A stretch of DNA of 21,617 bases from a virus, in the IMG/VR virus record IMGVR_UViG_3300037421_000285, positions 1 through 21,617 of that record; one strand, written 5' to 3'. A program made the translations under genes and the position numbers. Of this stretch, positions 1 through 8,126 are shown in pieces. Each line of letters starts with the position of its first letter. Position 1 is the first letter of the stretch. The notes beneath the pieces were generated by a model, which was not told the origin of the DNA, made no database searches, and worked only from the letters and a program-made list of their open reading frames with translations.

Positions 1-144
1 CCGCACGTAGATCACACCGACGGGCGCACCGACCTTTCCTTCGGGGTTACCCTGGCCGACGATGATCTGAGCAGCAATGCGCTCAAAGTTCTCGGTTGCT
101 GCCTTCTCGTCAGCGACGGGGATATGTGGAAGCCACGACGACAT
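1..144 (-). CDS. Tail-appendage-like protein, 5' end only
   Basis: The N-terminal 48 codons of a gene that runs off the left edge; no stop is seen. It begins MSSWLPHIPVADEKAATENF and continues with ERIAAQI and a GAPVGVIYVR stretch. It starts six bases after the TAG of the upstream appendage gene (151-663), so it is probably translated from the same transcript. Only a weak ribosome binding site is visible (a TAGTTACAG stretch directly before the ATG). Short openings of the form 'ENFERIA' are common at the start of phage tail-appendage proteins, and the position after adaptor and propeller genes supports that, but the fragment is too short to assign a domain. Confidence 0.6.
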   Translation of the reverse strand, partial: MSSWLPHIPVADEKAATENFERIAAQIIVGQGNPEGKVGAPVGVIYVR

Positions 145-150
145 CTGTAA

Positions 151-663
151 CTATGCGATCGCTACCCAGTAGAACTTCCATGAGCGGCTGCTCTGTACTC
201 CAGGTATACTGCCTTCATAACTTATTTCTGTAGCGCCCAGCGCAGTCACACCAAACGACGGTATATAGGCTCCTTCTTCGGAGCCGTTAGATGATGCCGT
301 TTGTTCTGCCGCTATCACCGACGCAAAGACAGGCGTTTTCCCCATACCGTGTGCGAAGCTGCCTGTGACCCTCGTGTTCGGCCCCGCTCTGCCCGAACCG
401 GGAGTAGCGATCGGCCCTCCCCACGCGATCTTCCGCTCAGTACCGGTTGAGAACAGCTCCAGCACGCCGCCGACGGTCAACTTGTCCGTCGTTATGGTGC
501 TTTTCTTGAGCTTTTTCCCTTCGATCCCTTCGTCAGTGAGATTTACGGAGTCGATCCCCCCGTTCGCCCATGACTGGATCGCCGCAAGCGCATTCGGGAT
601 CTTGACATCCTCAGTCTTATCGGGCTGACCGACGATTGGCGATACTAGTGTGAGGAGACCCAT
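151..663 (-). CDS. Small tail fibre/appendage protein
   Basis: 170 residues. Residues about 35-65 carry the fibre-type repeat seen in many phage appendages (IDSVNLTDEGIEGKKL, then STITTDKL), which in known fibres forms trimeric stalk segments. The C-terminal half (about 75-170) looks like a compact beta-rich head, with an F-H-G motif region (GSFAHGMGKTP) and a final beta strand ending WKFYWVAIA. AAGGAG lies about 6 bases before the ATG, giving a convincing start. It follows the beta-propeller tail gene by 9 bases. Likely role: distal tail appendage or receptor contact (inference from repeat type and position). No enzymatic motif is visible. Confidence 0.65.
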   Translation of the reverse strand: MGLLTLVSPIVGQPDKTEDVKIPNALAAIQSWANGGIDSVNLTDEGIEGKKLKKSTITTDKLTVGGVLELFSTGTERKIAWGGPIATPGSGRAGPNTRVTGSFAHGMGKTPVFASVIAAEQTASSNGSEEGAYIPSFGVTALGATEISYEGSIPGVQSSRSWKFYWVAIA

Positions 664-672
664 CGCTGCTCC

Positions 673-2307
673 TTAACTCTTGCGGAACTGAAGCATGTAC
701 GTGAAGGAATCGACCTCGAACGGAGCGTCGGTCGCGTTCCCGAACCCGACACTCCATGCTCGGGAAACGCCGAGACTGTAGAGTCGGGCGTCACGTGTAG
801 CTGACGCGCCGCCGAAGATCATGGTGCTGCCGTCGAACAGGTCGCCACCGAACTTCTGTTCTTCGTTTTCGTTGCCAAAGATCTGTTCGCCTTGGCTGAA
901 GTTGACGGGGAGAGTCTGATCGGTCTCGGGTTCGTTTGCTACAACTCCGGGCTCTTGTGTGCCTTGGTTGGCAAAGCCGCGGGCGATGATGGGAATGATT
1001 TCTCCGGACCCATCGAAATGGATTTGACGTATACGCTTCTTCAGGTGGGGCGTCTTGATGCGGTGGCGGAAAATGAACATAAAGAATACTTGCCACGCAC
1101 CAAACCAATACGCTGACAATCCGTTCGCTCCCGCGTACGGGTTGCCAACATCCGTGTAGACGCCGGGGACGAAGGCCCTGACAACGCCCTTGGAGACGCC
1201 GGGGGTGACGGCGTACAGGTTGGTTTCGCCGCCGGGCTCCCAGATCGCCCACTCGTTCGGTGCGAGGTCGTGCAGCCACCAGGACTTGAGCTGCACGTCA
1301 TAGTCGAGTGTCCGATTGTTCGTCACGCTACCGCCGGAAGCGAACGACAGGTAATAGTGGTTGTTGAAATATTCGCCAGCTGCGTTCTGACGTTGAGACT
1401 GGGTGATCCCGAGGATCGTCGGCCTGACCTTGTAGCTCATCTCGTGCAGATGCGACCCGTCCGTCAAGTAGACGCCCTGGTCGGCGGTCAGGAAGAACGT
1501 CCCCATCGCGGTCTCGACGATGCTCCGGTGGGAGACACAGCCGATGTTGTCGGCGAGCCGGCGGTTAGCGCCCGTGTTCAAATCGTGGATGATCCACGTC
1601 TTGTTCTCCTTGAACACGAGGATGTACGGGCCGACGACTCCGATACCCGTGATCGGATACCCGTCCGAGCTGTCGAACCGGACCACGTTCGTCTTCGGCC
1701 ACGAGCTTGGGTCACCCTGGCCGCCGGTTTCTCCGGTGCTCACGATGTCCGAGAACCAGACCGCTGATGGGTCTCCCGTAACCCCTGTCATCCAGATACG
1801 GTTCCCAGCAAAGATCATCCATTGGCCGTTCGGGACGTGTGGTTCGGTCGCGTAGTGTTCAGCGTCGTTCTTGCCTGTCCACGGTTTCACTTCCCCCGCA
1901 CCCGTCCAGTACTGGGGAGCATCCACCCCGTTGACCATGTAGACGGGCCCCTCGCCAGCGACAGCGACACTCGTCGGCGCTTGCACGATCGTCCAACGGG
2001 CAGTCGCGTTGAACCCCGTGCCGATCTGCGTCACCGCTCCCGCTGTGGAGATCGAGTAGAGCTTGCCTCCACCAGCTGCGATCAGCCACTTCGTACCGCT
2101 GATCGTCACCGGGAACACCGAGTGCAGTTCGACCGCAGGCGGCGCACCTGTCAAGAGGGTCGAACCTGTGCGCTTACGGATCGCTCCCCTCGTCGAGGAG
2201 ACCACGTTCATGCAGTCGCGGGACTCGCTGTCTTCCAGCGTGTAGGGCGAATCGACGGTGTTCAGGCCGGCGACGAACCCCTCGAAGAGAAAGGGTGTGC
2301 CTCTCAT
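673..2307 (-). CDS. Beta-propeller-like tail nozzle / tail tubular protein B-like
   Basis: 544 residues with repeated beta-strand blades. The opening (FEGFVAGLNTVDSPYTLED, then a C-M-N-V stretch and IRKRTGS) is the arrangement seen at the start of podoviral gp12/gp10-like tail proteins. Later blade-like segments include GPVYMVNGVDAPQYW, YILVFKENKTWIIHDL and MGTFFLTADQGVYLTDG. In the family this large protein attaches below the adaptor ring and forms the tail nozzle or seals the DNA channel. Its ATG shares one base with the TGA of the adaptor gene (TGATG), so the two are probably translationally coupled. The start choice follows from this junction. Function is assigned by fold impression and gene order, not by catalytic residues. 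Confidence 0.72.
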   Translation of the reverse strand: MRGTPFLFEGFVAGLNTVDSPYTLEDSESRDCMNVVSSTRGAIRKRTGSTLLTGAPPAVELHSVFPVTISGTKWLIAAGGGKLYSISTAGAVTQIGTGFNATARWTIVQAPTSVAVAGEGPVYMVNGVDAPQYWTGAGEVKPWTGKNDAEHYATEPHVPNGQWMIFAGNRIWMTGVTGDPSAVWFSDIVSTGETGGQGDPSSWPKTNVVRFDSSDGYPITGIGVVGPYILVFKENKTWIIHDLNTGANRRLADNIGCVSHRSIVETAMGTFFLTADQGVYLTDGSHLHEMSYKVRPTILGITQSQRQNAAGEYFNNHYYLSFASGGSVTNNRTLDYDVQLKSWWLHDLAPNEWAIWEPGGETNLYAVTPGVSKGVVRAFVPGVYTDVGNPYAGANGLSAYWFGAWQVFFMFIFRHRIKTPHLKKRIRQIHFDGSGEIIPIIARGFANQGTQEPGVVANEPETDQTLPVNFSQGEQIFGNENEEQKFGGDLFDGSTMIFGGASATRDARLYSLGVSRAWSVGFGNATDAPFEVDSFTYMLQFRKS

Positions 2308-2975
2308 CAGAGTCCCATCGTCCGGCTACCGCCCCACGTGCCGCTGATCTGCCGTGGCCTGTCTACGATCCGGTACTGCACGTCGGACGCGTACGCATCC
2401 CGGTCCTTTTCGTACCGGCCCTGCCAGAACTGGGCCGCTTCGATGTCGTCCTCTGCCGCGAATGCGCGTGCGAGCGCATAGTCAATCAGGAGCTGCGAAT
2501 AGTCCTGGTTGAGCACGGGCACGTCACTGTCCGCGACAAGTGTCGGGGGGCGCTTCATGTAACGCATCAGTAGGGGATCGGAACTGTTTGGTCCCGGATA
2601 GAGCCACAACTGGTTCTGGTAGAGCGTGTAGATCTCCGGAGGTCCAGAGACGAGCGCCGGGGCAGTCAGGTCGAACTGCTGCTGGTCTACGGGGCGCAGG
2701 CGTGTCGCGAGGAGTTCGTACACGACGTCCTGGACGCGCAGGAAATCTTCAGGTAGCGGGTACTTGTATGTGCCTGGGACCATCGCGATCGTCGCTGTTT
2801 CCTGGAACTCAGGTGCCTCGACCTCACGAGCGATCTCCCATTGGGCTTCGTTCACCCACGTCTTTACGCGTTCTCGATTGACCTGTGGCCCGTCGTTGAA
2901 ACCGTAGTTCAGCACCTCGTTGACGATTGCCAAAAATGCGGTCCCAGTGGAAGGGGGGCTTGCGACGAACGTCAT
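2307..2975 (-). CDS. Head-tail adaptor (tail tubular protein A-like)
   Basis: 222 residues. The pattern of an N-terminal helix followed by WVNEAQWEIAREVEAPEF, a strand pair ending YKYPLPEDFLRVQDVVY, then PEIYTLYQNQLWLYPGP and a C-terminal helix pair (YSQLLIDYALARAFAAEDDIE) matches podoviral adaptor/gp11-type proteins, which form a ring between portal and nozzle. A longer start at 3002 exists but overlaps the tailspike gene; the ATG at 2975 is preferred because GGGAG lies 10 bases upstream and the ATG shares one base with the tailspike TAA (TAATG). The downstream propeller gene supports the assignment. Confidence 0.78.
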   Translation of the reverse strand: MTFVASPPSTGTAFLAIVNEVLNYGFNDGPQVNRERVKTWVNEAQWEIAREVEAPEFQETATIAMVPGTYKYPLPEDFLRVQDVVYELLATRLRPVDQQQFDLTAPALVSGPPEIYTLYQNQLWLYPGPNSSDPLLMRYMKRPPTLVADSDVPVLNQDYSQLLIDYALARAFAAEDDIEAAQFWQGRYEKDRDAYASDVQYRIVDRPRQISGTWGGSRTMGL

Positions 2976-4843
2976 TACGCCAATTCTCCCGTGGCCGCCC
3001 AAACATTTTCGTCGCGCTTACGCAGAGTGACGGTCGCGTACTGTTCAAGGGTCTTGAGTTCCTTCGCTGGCGGGAACCACAAAGTAACCCCGGCTGCGGC
3101 TTTGATGACGACTTTGCCAGTACCCTCCTGAAAGACCGTGATCGTCGTCCCGATCGGGAACGGTACGGTCGCGTTGGTGGGAACTTCGATGGTCTTTTCT
3201 TCCGCCGAGTTCATCTCGATAGTGCGACCACCATCGTAAATGTTGAGTACGTAGTTGCCAGCCTGCCCGTTAGGGACAGGCTCGATGCCGACACAGCCTC
3301 GCACCCACACGGCCGTTGGTAGCGTCGATGCGGGTTTGGTCACGTTTTTAGCGATATTGACGCCCCCCAGCAGCAGCGGTTCGCCTTCCATTTTGACTTC
3401 GGCGCAGGAAACGCCCGTGACGACCTTGTAGATGATGCCACCAACCACAGAGATAGCTTTCCCCGTAAAGGTCCCGGTGATCCTGATCCCAACCGATTCG
3501 GCGTTGGCGTTACCGTTGATCGTGTTGTCCGCCAGCATGAGAACGGCATTTCCCGCCGCGGTACCCGTGACTTCGATCCCCGTACCTAGTCCTTCGCTCC
3601 CCTTGATACGAGCGCCGTCCACGATGATATTTGACCAGGAGGTGGCCCCATCGTCCGTGATGACAATTCCCTTTTGCGTCCCGGTCGTCGTGAAGCAGGC
3701 GGTAGCGTCAACATGCACGCTGTTGCAGGATTCTATGAGCAGTTGGGTTTCGGAGCTTTTACCGACCCAGCCGCCCTGAATCTGGAGGACAGAGCACTTA
3801 TAGGCGTGTATACCCACGGGGGGTTGCACGCTCTGCCCCAAGCAATAGACGTTGTTGATCTGGTTGTCGGTCGAGTTGTAGAGGTACAGCTGACGATGGA
3901 CAGCACCATTCAGCTCAAAGTCGTACCACTTTGAATCGTTCGTTTCGTAAAGGTAGAGAGCGTAGTACGGCTTGTTATTAGCCTCGCAGCCAAACTCGAT
4001 AATGGTCTCGCATCCCGAGAAGAAGTAGCCATAGGTCCATTCTTCGGGAGTGCCTTCTTTCGCGGGCGCACTGTTGCAGTTAGTGAGATAAATGATGCTG
4101 CATTTCGTGAGGGAGAATCCTGCCAACCCGTTCCAACCCTGCATTACTACGTCTCTCCACTCGCTGCGGCTCACTTCTAGCGCAGTGATGCCGCCGAGCC
4201 CAGTCGAATAGATATGGCTCAGGTTGATGGATTCGCATTTGTGCAGGTTTATCGTCCAGACCGTAAGTTGTCCGCTCTGTGGCTTGAAACTTATCCCCGT
4301 GATCGAGTTGTGGCTGCCCGTAACGTAGATTGCCTGTTCGGCAACGCCGTTCCCAACGATGATCGTTGTGCCGCCGGGCGTCCACAGATGATCGTTCGCC
4401 CCTCTCAGGTGGACGTACTGCGCGGTGATTGTGAGCGCGGACGTGATGAGATACTGGCCGGCGGGAAAGTAGACCGTACCGCCGCCCGCGCTTTGTGCGG
4501 TGTTAATCGCTGTCTGAATGGCCGCCGTATCGTCTGTGACGCCATCGCCCCGGGCACCAAATTCCTTGACGTTGAGAAATGGGAGGGTGTCGGATGAGAC
4601 GATATCGACCGTCTTGCCTGCCGCACCACTAGGGGCAATGTCGTATCGACCAGGGCTCAACCAGGCAGAAAAAACGCCAGTATCGTTTGTCCTAACGGCC
4701 GTGAGCGCGTCTTCGCCGGTCTCGGACCCATACAGCGTGGGCGACCCCTTGCTGCCAGGGTGCACAGTGATGCTCACTGGAACGGCCGCCACAGGCTTCC
4801 CAGACGGACTGATCACCACATCCGAGTATTGGACCCTAGACAT
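2975..4843 (-). CDS. Tailspike with pectate-lyase-type beta-helix
   Basis: 622 residues. Residues about 1-85 form a small beta-sandwich-like head (YSDVVISPSGKPVAAVPVSI) that may attach the spike to the tail. From about 90 there is the classic pectate_lyase_3 opening: NVKEFGARGDGVTDDTAAIQ, then GGGTVYFPAGQYLIT, followed by about 400 residues of short beta-helix rungs rich in N, G and I/V. The last 120 residues (GRTIEMNSAEEKTIEVPTNA, then FPIGTTITVFQEGTG) match the beta-sandwich ends common in fibre and spike proteins. Such spikes bind and often cut cell-surface polysaccharide; catalytic residues cannot be picked by eye. The ATG overlaps the upstream gene by 8 bases. Confidence 0.85.
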   Translation of the reverse strand: MSRVQYSDVVISPSGKPVAAVPVSITVHPGSKGSPTLYGSETGEDALTAVRTNDTGVFSAWLSPGRYDIAPSGAAGKTVDIVSSDTLPFLNVKEFGARGDGVTDDTAAIQTAINTAQSAGGGTVYFPAGQYLITSALTITAQYVHLRGANDHLWTPGGTTIIVGNGVAEQAIYVTGSHNSITGISFKPQSGQLTVWTINLHKCESINLSHIYSTGLGGITALEVSRSEWRDVVMQGWNGLAGFSLTKCSIIYLTNCNSAPAKEGTPEEWTYGYFFSGCETIIEFGCEANNKPYYALYLYETNDSKWYDFELNGAVHRQLYLYNSTDNQINNVYCLGQSVQPPVGIHAYKCSVLQIQGGWVGKSSETQLLIESCNSVHVDATACFTTTGTQKGIVITDDGATSWSNIIVDGARIKGSEGLGTGIEVTGTAAGNAVLMLADNTINGNANAESVGIRITGTFTGKAISVVGGIIYKVVTGVSCAEVKMEGEPLLLGGVNIAKNVTKPASTLPTAVWVRGCVGIEPVPNGQAGNYVLNIYDGGRTIEMNSAEEKTIEVPTNATVPFPIGTTITVFQEGTGKVVIKAAAGVTLWFPPAKELKTLEQYATVTLRKRDENVWAATGELA

Positions 4844-5255
4844 CTACGCCCCGTGGAAGAAAGATCCGGTCTTGGACTTGGAGGTCTTTGCGCATCGCGT
4901 GATACAAGCGTTCACCGACATCCCCGCTCTTCTCGTGAAACGCGTGCTGATTGTCGTGGTCAGCCTTGTCGTCGAGGCGTTCCAGTTCACCTGCGAAGTC
5001 GTAATTGGGGTCGGCGAGCCGTCGGACTTCCTCGACGACCTCGGGGGTCAGCTCGCGGGTCGTCGTGACGACGTGCTTCTCGCCGCCCTGCACGAGCTGG
5101 TAGACCCGGAAGTAGTTGCCGTCCTCGTTCCAGTCCACGCCGAGCGACGTGTCGATCTCACGAATTCGGTTGCAGATGTTCATGACGTCCGCGTCGATCT
5201 CGATCAGCCGGCCACCGCGCCCGGCGCGGACTTGGATGAGGGTCGCGCGGTCCAT
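4836..5255 (-). CDS. Conserved-looking virion-region protein, unknown function
   Basis: 139 residues, acidic, beginning MDRATLIQVRAGRGGRLIEI. A much longer open frame extends upstream to 5747, but it crosses the terminator and the gene at 5255-5587 and is arginine-rich noise there. The ATG at 5255 is chosen because it shares one base with the upstream TGA (TGATG). The middle contains SLGVDWNEDGNYFRVYQLV (strand-like), then a helical region (PEVVEEVRRLADPNYDFAGE) and a His/Asp-rich stretch around residues 100-115. Its place between a decoration-like protein and the tailspike suggests a virion or connector role, but no family is recognised. Confidence 0.72.
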   Translation of the reverse strand: MDRATLIQVRAGRGGRLIEIDADVMNICNRIREIDTSLGVDWNEDGNYFRVYQLVQGGEKHVVTTTRELTPEVVEEVRRLADPNYDFAGELERLDDKADHDNQHAFHEKSGDVGERLYHAMRKDLQVQDRIFLPRGVDV

Positions 5256-5587
5256 CAGCGGCCGATCGCGGTGACTTTCGCGACGATCGTGTGGACATCC
5301 GTTTCGCCCGCGACCTCGATGAGTGGTTCGCCTTCGGCTTTGTGTTGGGCGTAAAGCTGGAGCGTCCCTGTTTTCGTGGTGATTTTGGTTGGGTACCCGG
5401 TAGCGCCACCAGTGGGGATCGCGACGTCCGCGAACGCACGGTCCAGTAGCCCGTCGGGGAGCCCGAGCTTCGTTGCGTCGAGCACGTAGCCACCGGTCGG
5501 GTATTTCGTGTCGAGGGTAACGTCGGTCATGGTGAGCCAACGACCGCCCATCGCGACTCTTAGGGGTTCGCTGTATGTGAGAGCCAT
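5255..5587 (-). CDS. Capsid decoration-like small structural protein
   Basis: 110 residues. The phrase TDVTLDTKYPTGGYVLDATK, followed by LGLPDGLLDRAF and ending VAKVTAIGR, resembles a small beta-sandwich protein often encoded just after the phage major capsid gene. In that family it is a virion component, probably on the capsid surface (family knowledge; not proven here). An upstream in-frame start at 5614 lies inside the terminator stem; the ATG at 5587 has AAGGAG five bases upstream and is clearly the start. The gene lies directly after the terminator that follows the capsid gene, so it would be expressed by readthrough. Confidence 0.7.
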   Translation of the reverse strand: MALTYSEPLRVAMGGRWLTMTDVTLDTKYPTGGYVLDATKLGLPDGLLDRAFADVAIPTGGATGYPTKITTKTGTLQLYAQHKAEGEPLIEVAGETDVHTIVAKVTAIGR

Positions 5588-5610
5588 GAGCGCTCCTTGG
5601 TAGAAGAAGG

Positions 5611-5646
5611 ACAACGCCCCCAGGCATGTTTGCCTGGGGGCGTTGT
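5611..5646 (-). terminator. Strong hairpin terminator after the major capsid gene
   Basis: A perfect 16-bp inverted repeat (5611-5626 with 5631-5646) around a 4-base loop, beginning ACAACGCCCCCAGGCA. Read on the minus strand it starts 10 bases past the capsid stop codon and is followed by CCTTCTTCTA, a pyrimidine-rich but interrupted U tract. On the plus strand it is followed by GAGGAGG, so only the minus direction fits a terminator. A partial terminator after the capsid gene would lower expression of downstream tail genes relative to capsid, as with the T7 terminator after gene 10. Confidence 0.8.
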
Positions 5647-5656
5647 GAGGAGGTGC

Positions 5657-6904
5657 TTATTCCTTCGGGTTGTCGTCCGCGCAGAATTCGAGACGACCAG
5701 TCTGGTTGGCAGCGACAGTGCCGAGCACCGCGTACCACTTGTACCACGCCTGCCAGACCGAACTCGACCTGCCGGTCCCAGCGTTCTTGAGCTGGAAAAT
5801 GCTGCCGTTACCGTCGGGGTCGCGAAGAAACCCGGGGGCGTCGAGCTCAAACCAGCGGAGCGCCTTGTTTCGGAACCCGAACACGAACGTCTTCGGGCAG
5901 TCATCGTCCTTCATGACGGGAACCTCGTCGACCATGATGGCGGTGTAGCCACCGTGGATCTCGACGGTCTTCGCGTCATTCATCCGCTTCTGCGACTGGT
6001 ACAGGTTCGCGAGTCGCCGGCGGATACCGCGAGTGGTGAGGCACGCCTCGACGTCGCCCTGCCCGTTCTCCGCGATCTTGTCGAACAACTGGATGAACAG
6101 ATCCTCTCCAGCGACGGAGAGTTTTGTGAGCGATTCTCCCGCGGCGAGAGTGTTCCCGTCCCAGTACTTGTTGCCCGCGGCGGTCGAGTCGATCGAGTGG
6201 AGGGTGCGGCCTTTCGCGGTGATGTTCCGCAAACCGTCCATCTCGTCGTTTCGGTTACCGGTGACGTACACGCCGAACGTGTTGTCGGTCGTGACAGTCG
6301 CTTCGACCGTGATCGTTTTCGCCGCGACGTTACGTTCGGTGACCATCGTCGCGACGGCACCCGTGCTCGTTTCGCCGTTGGCCTTCTTGATGATGTCCAC
6401 GGTGTCTTCGATCTGGATGTACTGCACGTCGAACGCGGTACCCATTTCGACCACTTTCGAGCCGGCAGTCACGCCGCACGTGCCGAGGAGTCCGGTGCCT
6501 TCACCGTACGCTTGGCGCTGCATGTCCTTGCGCATGTCCTTCGCGACGCCTTCGGACTCGGCCTGGAGGAGTTTCACGAACGCTCCCTCAGCGCCTTTGG
6601 TCGCCTTGACAGACGCGTCTGTCAACTCGATCCCTTGGTAGTGGTATCGCATGTTGAGGATCGCGTCTGCATAACCCTGCTTCCCGGCGCCCGGGAGAGT
6701 CCCGCCGTCCACGGTCGATCCGCGACCACGGTTACGAGCCTTGTGCAGGGGCACGATCACACGCCGACCTTCGACGACGGTCTGCTCGGTGTCCTTCTCG
6801 ATCTGGTCGATCAAGTACGTCAACTGGTTCAACTGCTCCTGGATTGGACCCTCGTAGAAGTCCTTCAGGACGGCATCTGCTGTTGCGAGTGTCTGAGTGC
6901 TCAT
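5657..6904 (-). CDS. Major capsid protein (HK97 fold)
   Basis: 415 residues, normal for the family. Recognisable features are an N-terminal helical arm (YEGPIQEQLNQLTYLIDQIE), a Gly-rich E-loop-like region around residues 55-75 (NRGRGSTVDGGTLPGAGKQG), a spine-helix region (FVKLLQAESEGVAKDMRKDM) and A-domain segments ending with a receptor-like face (KALRWFELDAPGF). It assembles the icosahedral head around the scaffold. AAAAGGAG lies 9 bases before the ATG, one of the best ribosome sites in the window. It follows the scaffold gene by 22 bases and is closed by the terminator at 5611-5646. There is no N-terminal protease-delta-domain fusion. Confidence 0.88.
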   Translation of the reverse strand: MSTQTLATADAVLKDFYEGPIQEQLNQLTYLIDQIEKDTEQTVVEGRRVIVPLHKARNRGRGSTVDGGTLPGAGKQGYADAILNMRYHYQGIELTDASVKATKGAEGAFVKLLQAESEGVAKDMRKDMQRQAYGEGTGLLGTCGVTAGSKVVEMGTAFDVQYIQIEDTVDIIKKANGETSTGAVATMVTERNVAAKTITVEATVTTDNTFGVYVTGNRNDEMDGLRNITAKGRTLHSIDSTAAGNKYWDGNTLAAGESLTKLSVAGEDLFIQLFDKIAENGQGDVEACLTTRGIRRRLANLYQSQKRMNDAKTVEIHGGYTAIMVDEVPVMKDDDCPKTFVFGFRNKALRWFELDAPGFLRDPDGNGSIFQLKNAGTGRSSSVWQAWYKWYAVLGTVAANQTGRLEFCADDNPKE

Positions 6905-6926
6905 CGCTCAGTGCTCCTTTTAGGGA

Positions 6927-7739
6927 TTAGGACTGCTGACGCAGCCGTCCCAGTGCCATCTTGGAAGCCTCGTCGAACGTTTTCGGTGCCTGGGCCGCCG
7001 GCGTTCCGCCCGGTGTGAGCGGCGGATTGGGCTGGCGGACCTTCTCGTCAACGAAAGCGCGTTGGCCCTCGCTGACGATCTGCCGGTAACGGTCGAATCC
7101 CGCCTTCACCCAGCTCGCGTCGCCCATCGGGGGTTCTTTGCCGTCGTCATTGACCGCTAGGGCCAAGCCGAGCTGACAGATAGTCTCCTCTTGGTCGTCC
7201 GTCAACGAGACTTTCTCGGTCGCCTCGATCTCATCGAGGGCTTGACGAATCGCTGACTCCTCCACGGATGTAAGTTGCTGAGCCTCGAACTGCTCCAAAC
7301 GCTCCTGGAGCGGTGCGACCCGCTGCTCGGCCTGTTCCTGGATGAGTTGCTGGACCTGCTCCCGCGTCAGCTCGCCGTCCTCCTCAGCGTCAGACAGCTC
7401 CTGCTCCTCCGCGGGGGTCAACCCGGCCTCCTTCGCTGCTTGCGCGAGCCACTGTTGGAACGCGTCCGGACTGGACACGACCTGTTGGTGCCACGCGAGC
7501 AGCTCAGAGAGAGCCTCGGGCTGGTAGGACTTGAGAGCCTCGATCTGACTGAACGGCTCCCAGGTCTTGCGGAACTCGGCCGCCTCCTGCAGGCGACCTT
7601 CTACGCCCTTCGAGGCGTCCTTGAGGTATGACGCGACGGTCTCCCGTGCGTCCTCTGGGACGGTCTGAAGGTAGGAGTCGAATAGACCCCCGGTTGCCTC
7701 GCCGCCTTGGCCCTCCTCGGGCTGTACGTCATCTGGCAT
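6927..7739 (-). CDS. Capsid scaffolding protein
   Basis: 270 residues, strongly acidic and predicted almost entirely helical. Long Glu/Gln-rich coiled-coil stretches run from about residue 100 to 185 (LTREQVQQLIQEQAEQRVAP, then LQERLEQFEAQQL). The disordered start (MPDDVQPEEGQGGEATGG) and the conserved-looking basic C-terminus (FDEASKMALGRLRQQS), which in scaffolds contacts the shell, both fit. Directly upstream of the capsid gene, as expected. AAGGAG lies 6 bases before the ATG. No protease signature is present, so the scaffold is probably released rather than self-cleaving (inference). Confidence 0.85.
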   Translation of the reverse strand: MPDDVQPEEGQGGEATGGLFDSYLQTVPEDARETVASYLKDASKGVEGRLQEAAEFRKTWEPFSQIEALKSYQPEALSELLAWHQQVVSSPDAFQQWLAQAAKEAGLTPAEEQELSDAEEDGELTREQVQQLIQEQAEQRVAPLQERLEQFEAQQLTSVEESAIRQALDEIEATEKVSLTDDQEETICQLGLALAVNDDGKEPPMGDASWVKAGFDRYRQIVSEGQRAFVDEKVRQPNPPLTPGGTPAAQAPKTFDEASKMALGRLRQQS

Positions 7740-7830
7740 GGTGTTACTCCTTCTGCGCTGTGGCAGCCCTCACCGACCCGCTGTGCGTGAAGCCTTGGCG
7801 GTACTGGTGGGCCTGATGCCCTTGGCGCTG

Positions 7831-7856
7831 CTCGGGGCCACCTTCGGGTGGCCGAG
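7831..7856. other. Stable hairpin in the spacer before the scaffold gene
   Basis: A perfect 7-bp stem GGCCACC/GGTGGCC (7836-7842 with 7847-7853) closes a 4-base loop, with three further CTC/GAG pairs beyond a 2-base bulge. On the plus strand the loop is UUCG closed by C-G, an extra-stable tetraloop; on the transcribed minus strand it is CGAA. No U tract follows in either direction, so this is not a standard terminator. It lies in the 180-base gap between the 68-residue gene and the scaffold gene and could shape mRNA stability or processing. No convincing promoter is seen in this gap. Confidence 0.5.
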
Positions 7857-7919
7857 ATGTTCACCCGCGCGCGTAAAACGTGAAACAACGCGGATGCTTG
7901 GACCCGTGAGGGTCGAAGA

Positions 7920-8126
7920 CTATTTGGCTGCTAGCAGCCGTTCCTTGGCCTTCGCCGCCGCGGCCGCGAAGGGATTGACGGTCGGGGCGCTACCGGGCTT
8001 TTCCGGTTCGGCCGCGGCCTTGTCGTCCGCGTCCGGCTCCGGCGGTGCCTTCTTGCCTTTCGGCTTTCCGGAGCGCGCCTTTTCGGCTGCGAGCTTGCGC
8101 AGCAGCGCCATGTCGAGGGCCATCAT
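7920..8126 (-). CDS. Small Ala/Lys/Pro-rich protein, unknown
   Basis: 68 residues: a short N-terminal helix (MMALDMALLRKLAAEKA), a charged disordered middle (GKPKGKKAPPEPDADDKAA) and an Ala/Lys-rich C-terminal helix (NPFAAAAAKAKERLLAAK). Two tandem ATGs are present; the first overlaps the upstream stop as ATGA, the second as TGATG. Its position between portal-associated genes and the scaffold suggests a minor head-assembly component, but no family is recognised. In-frame codons stay open for 49 triplets past its TAG. Confidence 0.65.
   Translation of the reverse strand: MMALDMALLRKLAAEKARSGKPKGKKAPPEPDADDKAAAEPEKPGSAPTVNPFAAAAAKAKERLLAAK

Noticed and set aside
5256-5747. Upstream extension of the 139-residue gene to 5747
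   Set aside because: It runs through the terminator and the decoration-like gene and is Arg-rich there; the TGATG junction at 5255 gives a clear start.
5597-7018. A 473-codon open frame on the plus strand
   Set aside because: It lies opposite the capsid gene and reads as Arg/Val/Asp-rich text typical of antisense frames in GC-rich DNA; the capsid gene has a strong ribosome site and family match.
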